Below, piece after piece: positions 1 through 8,030 of a stretch of DNA of 64,000 nucleotides. A program made the position numbers and the translations under genes. The stretch comes from Niastella soli (lineage in GTDB: Bacteria; Bacteroidota; Bacteroidia; Chitinophagales; Chitinophagaceae). The stretch spans positions 2,199,061 to 2,263,060 of the forward strand of contig NZ_JAGHKO010000001.1 of the NCBI RefSeq assembly GCF_017742245.1, given 5' to 3'. The notes beneath the pieces were generated by a model, which saw only the letters and a list, made by a program, of their open reading frames with translations, did no database searches and had not been told where the DNA came from. The first letter of the stretch is position 1, and each line of letters begins with the position of its first letter.

Positions 1-903
1 CGCGACCTGGGTGGCTCTGGTGTAAATATTTCATTAAGGAATGCGATCAATAAAAAACTGGTTAAGGGCCCGCGTGTATTCACCGCTGGTAAAGCTATTG
101 CCACTACCGGTGGCCATGCCGACCCTACCAATGGCTATAGAAAAGACCTGATGGATGATCCTGGTCCGGCAGCTGGGGTGGCCAATGGCGCTGATGAATG
201 CCGGAAGGCAGTACGGCAGCGTTATAAAGAGGGGAGTGATGTAATAAAGATCACGGCAAGCGGTGGTGTTCTAAGCGTTGCTAAAAGCGGTGAGAACCCA
301 CAGTTTACAGAAGAAGAGATAAAGGCCATTGTAGAAACAGCGCATGATTATGGCTTTAAAGTAGCGGCTCACTGCCATGGCGCCGAAGCCATGAAAAGAG
401 CGGTAAAGGCCGGTGTGAACAGCATTGAGCACGGCACCTTGATGGACGAAGAAGTGATGGCCTTAATGAAACAGCATGGTACTTATTATGTTCCTACAAT
501 CACTGCCGGAAGATCGGTGGCTGATTCAGCAAAAAAACCGGGTTATTATCCTGCACTGGTAACCCCCAAGGCGTTGGCCATTGGGCCTAAAATACAAAGT
601 ACCTTTTCTAAAGCCTATAAAGCAGGAGTAAAGATAGCTTTTGGTACCGATGCCGGCGTATATGCGCATGGAAAGAACTGGCTGGAGTTTGTATATATGA
701 CGGAAGGGGGGATGCCGGCTATGGAAGCCATTCAGTCGGCCACGGTCTCAGCCGCTGACCTGATTGGCGTAAATGATAAAATAGGCAGTATTGAAAAAGG
801 AAAACTGGCGGATATTATTGCGGTGGACGGGGACCCTGTTAAAGATATTCAGGCGATGGGAAAGGTTGCTTTTGTTATGAAGGATGGAGTTGTTTATAAA
901 TAA
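1..903 (+). CDS. Amidohydrolase family protein, 5' end outside window
   Basis: The reading frame is open from base 1, so the 300 visible codons are the C-terminal part of a larger protein; the first in-window ATG at 151 is internal. The visible part has the metal-site pattern of the imidazolonepropionase/prolidase-like branch of the amidohydrolase superfamily: a Lys in [10 protein letters not shown] that would be the carboxylated bridging lysine, HCHG, a further His in SIEHGT, and the Asp of FGTDAG. It ends with the usual small C-terminal beta domain ([13 protein letters not shown]). Family members hydrolyse cyclic amides or Xaa-Pro dipeptides, and many Bacteroidota members are exported. The substrate cannot be told and any signal peptide is off the window. 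It converges on the pseudouridine synthase gene. Confidence 0.85.
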   Translation, partial: RDLGGSGVNISLRNAINKKLVKGPRVFTAGKAIATTGGHADPTNGYRKDLMDDPGPAAGVANGADECRKAVRQRYKEGSDVIKITASGGVLSVAKSGENPQFTEEEIKAIVETAHDYGFKVAAHCHGAEAMKRAVKAGVNSIEHGTLMDEEVMALMKQHGTYYVPTITAGRSVADSAKKPGYYPALVTPKALAIGPKIQSTFSKAYKAGVKIAFGTDAGVYAHGKNWLEFVYMTEGGMPAMEAIQSATVSAADLIGVNDKIGSIEKGKLADIIAVDGDPVKDIQAMGKVAFVMKDGVVYK

Positions 904-908
904 TATAC

Positions 909-1052
909 GACCTGTAAGGTGCATCATTTGAGCCTGCCTTCGTAGTGTGTTGACTTGCACCTGACAGGTCATGTAAATCAAAATGAGAATGACCTGTCAG
1001 GACCGCATAAACCATCTGATTGTTCAAGACCCGATGGCGGACCTTACAGGTC
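909..1052. repeat. Nested inverted repeats between convergent genes
   Basis: Two perfect inverted repeats are nested. The outer arms are GACCTGTAAGGT at 909-920 and its complement at 1041-1052. The inner arms are CCTGACAGGTCAT at 960-972 and its complement at 989-1001, with a 16-nt loop. The block fills the gap between two convergent genes, so it could form a cruciform-like hairpin and stop transcription from both sides. The related GACCTGTMAGGT cores suggest a dispersed palindromic element and not a plain terminator, since there is no long T-tract. Confidence 0.7.
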
Positions 1053-1061
1053 ATTCTTTAA

Positions 1062-1781
1062 TTAACTATTCTTTCTTAACTGTTGTAATAATGCTCTCAT
1101 ATCCTTCGGCAGTTCTGCTGTCAGGTCATACTCATTCCCCTCCATATCAGTGAAACGTAACCGTTGGGCGTGTAACCCTGTTCTTGATAAAATGGGTTTT
1201 TCTTCTTCCTCGTTTTTACTCAGTTTATAGTTGCGTTTAAAAGAAGAGATCTTTACCGGAATGCCATCACCGTATAATTCATCGCACACCAAAGGATGAC
1301 CAACATATTGCATGTGCACCCTGATCTGGTGGGTACGGCCGGTATGAATGCGGAATTGTAACAGCGAGTACTTGCCAAAATCTTCCAGCACTTCATAATC
1401 GGTAACGGCTGCTTTCCCTCTTTGGTGAATGAGCATGACCCCTCTTTTCACCATGTTCTCTGCAATGGGAGCGTCGATGGTTTTTTGTTTTTCGGGTAAG
1501 GTGCCCGTAACGATACCGAAATAATATTTCTCTACCGTTCTTTCTTCAAATGCCTGTGACAGGTATTTATGTGTTTCAGGGTCTTTGGCAAATACAATGA
1601 TGCCACTGGTTTCGCGGTCGAGGCGGTGAACAGTGAATATTTGTCCGTATTTCTGTTGCAATATTTCTTTCAGGGAAATTTCTTTTCCTTCACGATCGGG
1701 AATACTTAATAAGCCCGGGGGTTTATTAATAACTATAAAATGATCGTTCTCTGCAATGATCTCCAATGATGCTTTAACCAC
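1062..1781 (-). CDS. RluA-family 23S rRNA/tRNA pseudouridine synthase
   Basis: A 239-residue protein that fits the RluA family of pseudouridine synthases, which isomerise uridine in structured RNA. The signature HRLDRETSGIIVFAKD contains the catalytic Asp; the later TGRTHQIRVHMQYVGHPL segment is the conserved RNA-binding/active-site motif. There is no N-terminal S4 domain, as in the short RluA/TruC-like members. The start is a GTG at 1781 that overlaps the last 8 nt of the upstream rsuA-type gene, so the two are probably translationally coupled. The target uridine is not predictable. Confidence 0.9.
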   Translation of the reverse strand: MVKASLEIIAENDHFIVINKPPGLLSIPDREGKEISLKEILQQKYGQIFTVHRLDRETSGIIVFAKDPETHKYLSQAFEERTVEKYYFGIVTGTLPEKQKTIDAPIAENMVKRGVMLIHQRGKAAVTDYEVLEDFGKYSLLQFRIHTGRTHQIRVHMQYVGHPLVCDELYGDGIPVKISSFKRNYKLSKNEEEEKPILSRTGLHAQRLRFTDMEGNEYDLTAELPKDMRALLQQLRKNS

Positions 1782-3111
1782 GTGTAGCGTTTTTGTTTTT
1801 TGTATAAGAGGCGTTCAGGTATTTCAGCAGGCGCACTTCTTTTTCTGTTAAGAAACGCCATTTGCCTCTGTCTACATTTTTCTTGGTAAGGTTAGCATAC
1901 ATTACGCGGTCGAGGTTGCGCACATCGTAGCCCAGGTGTTCAAAGATGCGGCGAACGATGCGGTTGCGACCGCTGTGGATCTCTATCCCGATCACGCTTT
2001 TATCCTTTGAATCGGCATATGCCAGTGAATCGGGTGAAACAAAGCCATCTTCCAATGTGATACCACTCAGGATGGTGTCAAAGTCTTTTTTTATGAGGGG
2101 CTTATCGAGTTTTACTTCGTAGATCTTTTTTATTTCATAGCTGGGGTGCGATAGTTTTTGCGCCAGCTCGCCATCGTTGGTGAGTAACAGCACACCAGTG
2201 GTGTTTCTGTCTAACCGACCAATGGGGTATACCCGTTCTTCGGTAGCATTGCGTAAAATGTCCATTACCGTTTTTCTGCCTTGCGGATCTTCGGTAGTGG
2301 TGAGAAAATCTTTGGGTTTATTGAGCAGAATGTAAACGAGGTTTCTGCGGATGAACAGCTTTTTGCCATTCACTTTTATGTCGTCTTTATCGCTTACTTT
2401 ATGACCAGGTTCCACCACTTTTGCGCCATTCACTATTACTTTACCTGATTTTACCAGATCGGCTGCATCGCGGCGTGAGCAAATACCGGAATGGGCGATG
2501 AATTTGTTGAGGGGCATGGAACCCTTTGGCGCTTGTTGGTTATCAGTTTCCGGTTGGGTCTCTTCTTTTTGAGCTTTGCCTTTTATGAAAACGGGCTTAC
2601 TGCCAGCAGCTTTCCCTGTATTGCTTGCGGCTTGCGGCTTGAAGCCTGAAGCTTTCCCTGTGGCCTTGGGTTTGAACCCTAAAGCTTCAGGCGTTCTGCC
2701 TTCGGCTTTCGGCTTGAAGTTTTTAGCCTCCCCCCGACCCCCTTCATTAGAGGAGGAGGTAGATGCTTTTCTTCCTGTATTGCTTGCAGCTTGCGGCTTG
2801 AAGCTTGTAGCTTTTCCATGTGGCTTAAAGCTTTCGGTTTTGGGCTTTCTGCCTTCTTCTTTTGGCTTAAAGCTAGAAACCTGTCCCTGCTGCCTTGTGT
2901 CTTGCGTTTTGTTCTTAAAATCCTTTCTACCTCTTTCTGACTGAAAACCACCAGCTTGTCCCTGGGCTCTTGCTTCCCGGGCTTCCTGCTTTTTCTTTTC
3001 GAAGTATTCTTTGGTTTCCTGGCGGACCTTTTTCTTTTCCTGACGGATGCGTTCTTTCTTCTTGGCGCCGCTGTCGCCATTACCCATAAATTTTTTAAAA
3101 CCTTGTGCCAT
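1774..3111 (-). CDS. RsuA/RluB-type pseudouridine synthase with long Lys-rich N-terminal extension
   Basis: Residues from about 200 onward are a normal RsuA/RluB/E/F-type enzyme: an S4 RNA-binding domain (PLNKFIAHSGICSRRDAAD), then the catalytic GRLDRNTTGVLLLTNDGE motif with the catalytic Asp, and the SGRNRIVRRIFEHLGY motif. The first ~200 residues are very unusual: a basic, predicted disordered tail with a Lys/Glu/Arg helix followed by degenerate repeats of the type (S/G)FKPxA. The ATG at 3111 (MAQGFKKFMGN) was chosen over an in-frame upstream ATG because a TAnnTTTG -7 box lies at 3149-3156. Extended basic tails on RluB-type enzymes are common in Bacteroidota; the repeat content here is discussed separately. 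Confidence 0.88.
   Translation of the reverse strand: MAQGFKKFMGNGDSGAKKKERIRQEKKKVRQETKEYFEKKKQEAREARAQGQAGGFQSERGRKDFKNKTQDTRQQGQVSSFKPKEEGRKPKTESFKPHGKATSFKPQAASNTGRKASTSSSNEGGRGEAKNFKPKAEGRTPEALGFKPKATGKASGFKPQAASNTGKAAGSKPVFIKGKAQKEETQPETDNQQAPKGSMPLNKFIAHSGICSRRDAADLVKSGKVIVNGAKVVEPGHKVSDKDDIKVNGKKLFIRRNLVYILLNKPKDFLTTTEDPQGRKTVMDILRNATEERVYPIGRLDRNTTGVLLLTNDGELAQKLSHPSYEIKKIYEVKLDKPLIKKDFDTILSGITLEDGFVSPDSLAYADSKDKSVIGIEIHSGRNRIVRRIFEHLGYDVRNLDRVMYANLTKKNVDRGKWRFLTEKEVRLLKYLNASYTKNKNATRG
2570..2900. repeat. Degenerate repeats inside the pseudouridine synthase tail
   Basis: The coding DNA of the disordered tail contains repeated GCTTGCGGCTTGAAGC-like units (around 2625-2650 and 2788-2812) and a C-rich/G-rich palindrome-like stretch around 2730-2760. 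These resemble simple palindromic repeats normally seen between genes in this group. The antisense frame is also open here for over 100 codons, as expected from the biased composition. Confidence 0.55.
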
Positions 3112-3148
3112 GTGTAGTAGTTTGCTGTTTTTCAACAGTAATGAGCGG

Positions 3149-3156
3149 CAAAGGTA
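3149..3156 (-). promoter_or_regulatory. TAnnTTTG -7 box of the rsuA-type gene
   Basis: On the minus strand the sequence reads TACCTTTG, an exact match to the Bacteroidota -7 element TAnnTTTG. It lies 38 nt upstream of the chosen ATG at 3111. I see no clear -33 TTG at the normal distance. Confidence 0.55.
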
Positions 3157-3159
3157 CAA

Positions 3160-3193
3160 AATAAAAAACTCTCCCGGTTATTGGCCGGGAGAG
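3160..3193 (-). terminator. Rho-independent terminator of the Spy-like gene
   Basis: CTCTCCCGG (3169-3177) pairs with CCGGGAGAG (3185-3193) around a 7-nt loop. On the minus strand the hairpin is followed by a T-rich run (AGTTTTTTATTTT). It starts about 20 nt after the stop of the Spy-like gene. Confidence 0.85.
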
Positions 3194-3214
3194 CCCTCTA
3201 TAAGTCTGGAACTT

Positions 3215-3844
3215 TTATGATTGAACAGGCTTTCCGTACCTGTGATTTTTCTTTTGTTCCTGGTATTTTTTCCATTGGTCGGGTGTAAGGATGGATTTCA
3301 GTCCTTCCTGTTCCTGTTCGTGCAAGGTTTTGAACTGTGCTTTTTTCTGATCATCAGTGAGTGATTTATCTTCATTCACTGCTTTGGTTTTCTTTAAGCT
3401 TTCAATTAAATTCTTTTCCACGGCGGCAGATTGTTCATCGGTCAGGTTTAACTCTTTCTTCATTCTTTCCAAACGGTTGTGATTATCCTGACGGAACCTT
3501 TTGCCATGCTCTTTATGCATGGTTTTCAAGCTGGCCTTTTGTTCATCGGTCAATACTTTCTCCATTTTTTCGTGGTGGTCCTTACGGATGGTGGCCATCT
3601 TGTTCTTCCACTCGGTAACGGTTATCTTGTCTTCACTCTTTTTAAGTTCGCCCATTTGCTGTTTAAAGTCATCGTTGATGGCTTTTAGCTCATTCTTTTG
3701 ACTTTCAGTGAGGTTAAGCTGGGCCATGGCATCATCACGGTGGTGATGCATTTTAGGGCGATCGTTGCTTAATGACTGGTCCTGCGCACAGGCGGTTGTA
3801 GCTACCAAAGCGGCCAGCGCCATTCCTATAAATACTCTTTTCAT
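3215..3844 (-). CDS. Spy/CpxP-like periplasmic LTXXQ protein
   Basis: A 209-residue exported protein with an N-terminal signal peptide (MKRVFIGMALAALVATTACAQ; the C before AQ could also act as a lipobox). The mature part is helical and highly charged, with repeated LTxxQ-type motifs (LNLTESQKNEL, LTDEQKASL, LNLTDEQSAAV, LTDDQKKAQ, LTPDQWKKY), the hallmark of the Spy/CpxP family of periplasmic chaperones and stress sensors. A His-rich stretch (MHHHRDD) follows the signal peptide and might bind metal. It is monocistronic and has its own terminator. Role inferred: envelope-stress chaperone. Confidence 0.82.
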   Translation of the reverse strand: MKRVFIGMALAALVATTACAQDQSLSNDRPKMHHHRDDAMAQLNLTESQKNELKAINDDFKQQMGELKKSEDKITVTEWKNKMATIRKDHHEKMEKVLTDEQKASLKTMHKEHGKRFRQDNHNRLERMKKELNLTDEQSAAVEKNLIESLKKTKAVNEDKSLTDDQKKAQFKTLHEQEQEGLKSILTPDQWKKYQEQKKNHRYGKPVQS

Positions 3845-4080
3845 ATTTTCTGATTTTACTGTTTAGATGCCGGTTGAGGAGTTGATCCTCTGGCAGGGTT
3901 TGTTAAATAATCTCTTAAACAGTAAAATAGACAGCTACCGGCGCCGCAGGTTTAACGGGAGTAAGAATATCTTCGTAGATGGAGGTTTTTTGGGATGAGT
4001 GGCGGGATAAGTTAAGGTGTTTAACAGGTTGAGAAGTTCGTAGGTTATTTGGTTTGTAGGGCGGGAGAGTTGTCAATAAG
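3845..4080. other. Gap upstream of the Spy-like gene
   Basis: No credible gene. The part next to the Spy-like start should hold its promoter, but no TAnnTTTG box is obvious. A small GAGGA/TCCTC hairpin sits at 3876-3890 in the presumed leader. The rest looks like decayed sequence downstream of the antitoxin remnant, where a TacT toxin gene would once have been expected. Confidence 0.4.
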
Positions 4081-4221
4081 TCACTTTCCTGCTGTTAGCT
4101 TTTTATATTGGGTAACGGCTTCTTTGAGTTTCTTATTTGGTTTTCCTGGATTCATAACGGCATTAATGAAAATTTCCTGATCCCTTATAGATGCAAGGGA
4201 TTCTTTTTGTTCTACGGACAA
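4081..4221 (-). pseudogene. Remnant of a DUF1778 (TacA-like) antitoxin
   Basis: On the minus strand, 46 codons (LSVEQKESLASIRDQE... ending in TAGK and a TGA) read like the C-terminal half of DUF1778 antitoxins: the motif FINAVMNPGKPNKKLKEA matches the family's 'F-hh-AL-NPPxPNxxLK-A' toxin-wrapping segment. There is no start codon and an in-frame TAG stands three codons upstream (4228-4230), so the ribbon-helix-helix DNA-binding half is missing. No GNAT toxin follows. The 5' edge abuts the rlmN terminator hairpin. Family assignment is from motif memory, not a search. Confidence 0.5.
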
Positions 4222-4231
4222 TCTTGGCTAA

Positions 4232-4264
4232 AAACCAAAAGCCCCGACAGTACGTCAGGGCTTC
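4232..4264 (-). terminator. Terminator of rlmN
   Basis: AGCCCCGAC (4240-4248) and GTCAGGGCT (4254-4262) form a stem with one G-U pair and a 5-nt loop. On the minus strand it is followed by TTTTGGTTTTT. It lies 25 nt past the rlmN stop. Confidence 0.8.
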
Positions 4265-4286
4265 AAAACACATTTATGATTTACGA

Positions 4287-5339
4287 TTATAATTGATCTT
4301 TATTCGCTAGTTGTCCGCAGGCGGCATCGATATCTTTACCACGGCTGCGACGCAAACGGGCGTTTACCCGGTGGCGTTCGAGATAGTTCATGAATTGATT
4401 TACGGTGTCTTCCTCGGGTTTTTCGAAACGGGCGGCATCAATGGGATTGTATTCAATGATGTTCACCAGGTCTGCAGGCACCTGCCGGTAGATCTTAATC
4501 AGTTCATCGGCATCCTTTATACTGTCGTTAAAGTCCTTGAAGAGGATGTATTCAAAGGTGATCTCGTTCTCTGTTTTCTGGTAGAAATAATTCAGCGCCT
4601 CGATCAATGCCTTGAGGTTATTGGTCTCGTTGATGGGCATGATCTCGTTGCGTTTGGCATCATTGGCGGCGTGGAGGGAAAGCGCCAGTTTGAACCGTAC
4701 TTTGTCATCACCCAGTTGTTTGATCATTTTAGCCACCCCTGCAGTAGAAACGGTGATGCGGCGGGGGCTCATTCCCAGTCCTTCGGGTGAAGTAATGCGT
4801 TCGATGGCATGCATTACATTCTTATAATTGAGCAGGGGTTCGCCCATACCCATGAACACGATATTGCTCAGCTTTTTATTATACACGCGTTCGCTTTGCT
4901 GGTTAATGAGCACTACTTCGTCATAGATCTCATCAAACTCCAGGTTGCGTTTGCGGTCCATATAGCCGGTAGCGCAGAACTTGCAACTGAGTGAGCAACC
5001 TATCTGTGACGACACACAAGCCGTTTTACGCTCGTCTGTGGGAATTAACACACCTTCAACCAGGTGACCGTCTGTAGTGCGGAAACGCGATTTAATAGTG
5101 CCATCGGCAGAATATTGAGTGGCATCAACTTTAATAGCAGGTAAAGAGAAGTTTTCAGCGAGTTTAATGCGCAGTTCCTTGCTGAGGTTGGTCATAGCCT
5201 CAAAAGAATGCGCCTGTTTCAGCCAGAGCCATTCATACACCTGTTTGGCGCGGAATTTCTTTTCGCCCAGGGTTTCAAAATATTGTTCCAGCTCACTGAG
5301 GCTCAACTGCCTGATATTCTTATTCGCCGTTTTTAACAT
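4287..5339 (-). CDS. rlmN: RlmN, 23S rRNA A2503-C2 / tRNA A37-C2 methyltransferase
   Basis: A radical-SAM enzyme of 350 residues, the usual size for RlmN. It methylates C2 of A2503 in 23S rRNA and A37 in some tRNAs. The radical-SAM cysteines are in CSLSCKFCATG; the Cys near the C-terminus (AACGQLANK) fits the mono-methylated catalytic residue, and SSQIGCS precedes the cluster. The ATG at 5339 (MLKTANKNIRQ) is preferred over the in-frame upstream codon at 5354 because a TAnnTTTG box lies at 5344-5351, between the two; the mRNA would then be leaderless or nearly so. Housekeeping gene with its own terminator. Confidence 0.95.
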   Translation of the reverse strand: MLKTANKNIRQLSLSELEQYFETLGEKKFRAKQVYEWLWLKQAHSFEAMTNLSKELRIKLAENFSLPAIKVDATQYSADGTIKSRFRTTDGHLVEGVLIPTDERKTACVSSQIGCSLSCKFCATGYMDRKRNLEFDEIYDEVVLINQQSERVYNKKLSNIVFMGMGEPLLNYKNVMHAIERITSPEGLGMSPRRITVSTAGVAKMIKQLGDDKVRFKLALSLHAANDAKRNEIMPINETNNLKALIEALNYFYQKTENEITFEYILFKDFNDSIKDADELIKIYRQVPADLVNIIEYNPIDAARFEKPEEDTVNQFMNYLERHRVNARLRRSRGKDIDAACGQLANKDQL

Positions 5340-5343
5340 GCCG

Positions 5344-5351
5344 CAAAGATA
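5344..5351 (-). promoter_or_regulatory. -7 box of rlmN, possible leaderless start
   Basis: The minus strand reads TATCTTTG, then GCGG and the ATG. With the normal 4-7 nt from this box to the start of transcription, the RNA would begin at or very close to the start codon. Confidence 0.55.
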
Positions 5352-5390
5352 CAACGACCGGGGCGGATTAGCTAACCGGCCCGGTCGTTG
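5352..5390 (-). terminator. Hairpin between lipoprotein gene and rlmN
   Basis: CAACGACCGGG (5352-5362) and CCCGGTCGTTG (5380-5390) are perfect 11-bp arms. The stem is 64 nt beyond the stop of the lipoprotein gene and directly abuts the rlmN -7 box, so the same DNA would end one transcript and carry the promoter of the next. The T-tract after it is weak. Confidence 0.6.
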
Positions 5391-5453
5391 ATAGGTAGTA
5401 ATATGTATGTCAACGTGTTTTACACGCTGAGATGACCTGTTTTTAGCAAAACC

Positions 5454-6293
5454 TTAGTTTTTAGGTTCGGGGAAGGTGGTCAGGGTGGTGGTGGGTTTTG
5501 CTGCTGGATGCTTTGAAAAATAATCGAGGGTTACCGTACTATCGGGTGTTAAAGTAACATGCTCATAAACATGCATCAGTTTGTTCATCAGCATCGACAA
5601 TTCTACCGGCTCCTGCTCAGATCCATATACGGTGCTTTTGATCAGCTTGCCGCCAGCTTCAATAGCTACACCACGGGTTTGGGCATCGGTATAACCAGCG
5701 CGGTAGAATTCCTTCAGGGAATCAACCGGCAGTTGATTGATCTGGTTGAGGATGGATTCATATTCGGCCTCGCTTATTTTACCACGTGATCCGCCTTTAG
5801 GATCGGCAAACCGCTCGCCAAAGAAAGTGAGGTTCCGCGCTGAATCTATTTGAAAATACATGGAAGGGCAGGTACCAAAACAGGCGCCACTGGCAAAGTA
5901 GATGGCAGTGGGCTTAACGGTATTTTTCTTAGTGATCTTTGTAAAAGCGATCGTTTCTGCGGGAATACCATCCGTTGAATCTGCAAACAATACCAGTGAA
6001 TCGGCTGTCAGTTTCAGGATCGTGTACTGGTATTTTTGCTGGTATTTGTCCTGGGGTGCGCTTTGAATAAAGATAGTATCGTGGTTGATAGTATACTTTA
6101 AGTCATTGCCCCAGGGCTGGCTATTGGTGCAAACAGAGTCCTGGAAGCTGATGAACCGGCTGCGTTTGTGAAAATCATTTTTAATTTCTCCCTGCCAGTC
6201 GCCCTTGATGGAAGGAGTTTCGGTGGTAATCTGCTTTTGTTGCTGGCACGAAAACAAAAAGGCCGCAACGAGTAAATACATAGTCTGTTTCAT
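5454..6293 (-). CDS. Lipoprotein with DUF6438-like domain
   Basis: Starting at the ATG at 6293, the protein opens with a lipoprotein signal (MKQTMYLLVAAFLFSCQQQ, lipobox LFSC). A lipocalin-like N-terminal part (IKGDWQGEI) is followed by a C-terminal domain beginning at IYFASGACFGTCPSMYFQI. The GACFGTCP motif with two close cysteines is typical of DUF6438, a family of unknown function common in Bacteroidota. The upstream 15 codons of the longer frame (from 6338) precede the signal peptide and are rejected. Likely located on the outer or inner membrane facing the periplasm. Function unknown. Confidence 0.75.
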   Translation of the reverse strand: MKQTMYLLVAAFLFSCQQQKQITTETPSIKGDWQGEIKNDFHKRSRFISFQDSVCTNSQPWGNDLKYTINHDTIFIQSAPQDKYQQKYQYTILKLTADSLVLFADSTDGIPAETIAFTKITKKNTVKPTAIYFASGACFGTCPSMYFQIDSARNLTFFGERFADPKGGSRGKISEAEYESILNQINQLPVDSLKEFYRAGYTDAQTRGVAIEAGGKLIKSTVYGSEQEPVELSMLMNKLMHVYEHVTLTPDSTVTLDYFSKHPAAKPTTTLTTFPEPKN

Positions 6294-6517
6294 AACGGGA
6301 AGATTTGATGTAAGATGCTCAGTTTTAGGATTTTTCATAAAATGGGGGCGAAATTATGGTTATTTATGTTCCAGCATTGTTATAGGAAGGTAAACTTTTG
6401 CTTAACAATAGGATTGTAGATGACACGCAAAGGGGCTAATTCGTAACAATTGGCAGAATTATAGGTTATTAAACATTACTTTGCGGGCGCTAAACACCTG
6501 CTCAAATAAAAAACTAT

Positions 6518-7714
6518 ATGAAGAAAGTATATGTCATAGATGCGGTTAGAACACCCATTGGGAAATATGGCGGTACATTAAGTACCATCCGGCCCGATGA
6601 TCTGCTGGCCCATGTGATAAGATCAATATTACAACGCAATGCTTCCGTAGATGTGAATGCTATTGAGGATGTGATTGCCGGCGATGCCAACCAGGCCGGG
6701 GAGAGTAACCGGAATGTGGCCCGTATGGCGGCCCTGCTGGCCGGTTTGCCCGTTACAGTTCCTGGTAACACCGTTAACCGGTTATGCGCCTCTGGTTTAC
6801 AGGCCATTCAGGATGCAGCCCGCGCCATTATGTGTGGCGATGGCGAACTGCTGATCGCTGGTGGCGTGGAAAGCATGACCCGCGCGCCTTTTGTAATGCT
6901 GAAATCTTCCGGTGCCTGGAACCGTACGCCTGAGGTGGTGGATTCAACCATTGGCTGGCGCTTTCCCAATAAAAAGCTTACTGATAAATACTATCCTTAT
7001 TCCATGGGTGAAACGGCTGAAAATGTGGCCAAACAATGGAACATAGGCCGGCAGGCGCAGGATGAATTTGCCCTGCAAAGCCAGGAAAAATACTTTGCCG
7101 CCCTGGAAAAAGGCAAGTGGAAGGATGAGATAAGCGGTGTAGAGATCTTTGGCGGGAAGGACGAGAAGATCTTCTTCGAAAAAGATGAATTCCCGCGTGT
7201 TACTTCTATGGAAAAACTGGCCGGTTTGCGTGCTGCATTTATAAAAGATGGAACGGTTACTGCTGGTAATTCATCGGGCATTAACGATGGCGCCGCCGCC
7301 ATGTTGCTGGCCAGTGAAGAGGCGGTTGAAAAATACAACCTCAAGCCGCTGGCCCGTATAGTGTCGATGTCAGTAGCGGGTGTTGACCCGGCCATTATGG
7401 GTATTGGACCTGTGCCTGCTACCCAAAAGGCATTACAGCGTGCCGGTCTTACGGTCAATGACCTTGATCTGATTGAATTGAATGAGGCCTTTGCCGCGCA
7501 ATCCCTGGCCTGTATGCAGGACCTGAAACTAGACCCCACAAAAGTAAATGTGAATGGCGGCTCTATTGCCATTGGCCATCCGCTGGGTTGCAGCGGGGTA
7601 CGCATTTCCGCTACCTTATTGCATGAAATGAAAAGAAGGGGCAGCAAATATGGACTGGCTACCATGTGCGTAGGGGTAGGACAGGGCGCTGCCGTGGTAT
7701 ATGAAGGTGTTTAG
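6518..7714 (+). CDS. pcaF: Acetyl-CoA acyltransferase, 3-oxoadipyl-CoA thiolase type
   Basis: A 398-residue thiolase II enzyme that cleaves 3-oxoacyl-CoA with CoA. The catalytic residues are visible: Cys90 in NRLCASGLQ, His354 in GHPLGCSG and Cys384 in MCVGVGQG. The stretch GDANQAGESNRNVARM and the DSTIGWRF motif are characteristic of the PcaF/PaaJ group (3-oxoadipyl-CoA thiolase of the beta-ketoadipate and phenylacetate pathways), distinct from the beta-oxidation FadA group. No other aromatic-degradation gene is adjacent, so a general acetyl-CoA acetyltransferase role remains possible. The gene appears to be monocistronic or paired with the small protein behind it. Confidence 0.85.
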   Translation: MKKVYVIDAVRTPIGKYGGTLSTIRPDDLLAHVIRSILQRNASVDVNAIEDVIAGDANQAGESNRNVARMAALLAGLPVTVPGNTVNRLCASGLQAIQDAARAIMCGDGELLIAGGVESMTRAPFVMLKSSGAWNRTPEVVDSTIGWRFPNKKLTDKYYPYSMGETAENVAKQWNIGRQAQDEFALQSQEKYFAALEKGKWKDEISGVEIFGGKDEKIFFEKDEFPRVTSMEKLAGLRAAFIKDGTVTAGNSSGINDGAAAMLLASEEAVEKYNLKPLARIVSMSVAGVDPAIMGIGPVPATQKALQRAGLTVNDLDLIELNEAFAAQSLACMQDLKLDPTKVNVNGGSIAIGHPLGCSGVRISATLLHEMKRRGSKYGLATMCVGVGQGAAVVYEGV

Positions 7715-7741
7715 GTAGAAGAATTATTATTTTGAACTTTT

Positions 7742-7957
7742 ATGCAGGAAACGCTCAGCACGCATATTTATAAATATAATCCGTATGCGCGCTTTTGGGT
7801 GCTGTTGTATATAATATGTAGGTTGCTGTTTTGCCTGCTTCTTTCCGATATAATACCCCTGTACATCATATGGACGGCCCTGTGTATCTGGGTGCTTCCA
7901 TTGGTGTACGCGGGTATTTCAAAGAAAACTGTCTTCAACTTCCAATCGCCCGGCTGA
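7742..7957 (+). CDS. Small two-helix membrane protein, hypothetical
   Basis: A 71-residue frame 27 nt behind the thiolase. It has two hydrophobic stretches (around residues 17-35 and 38-56) separated by a short turn, with Lys-rich ends (SKKTVF). I do not recognise a family. Same strand and short spacing suggest co-transcription with the thiolase gene, but the evidence for translation is only the open frame and its membrane-like composition. Confidence 0.4.
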   Translation: MQETLSTHIYKYNPYARFWVLLYIICRLLFCLLLSDIIPLYIIWTALCIWVLPLVYAGISKKTVFNFQSPG

Positions 7958-8030
7958 AAAACCGACCAAAAAGAAAGTATTGATCAGAATGGTAAGTATT
8001 ATTTAGTTTGCAGATTCAATCTTATACACC

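Noticed and set aside
2576-2944. 122-codon frame antisense to the pseudouridine synthase tail
   Set aside because: It is a mirror of the repeat-rich tail; its hydrophobic leucine-rich composition follows from the Lys/Ser/Pro codons on the other strand.
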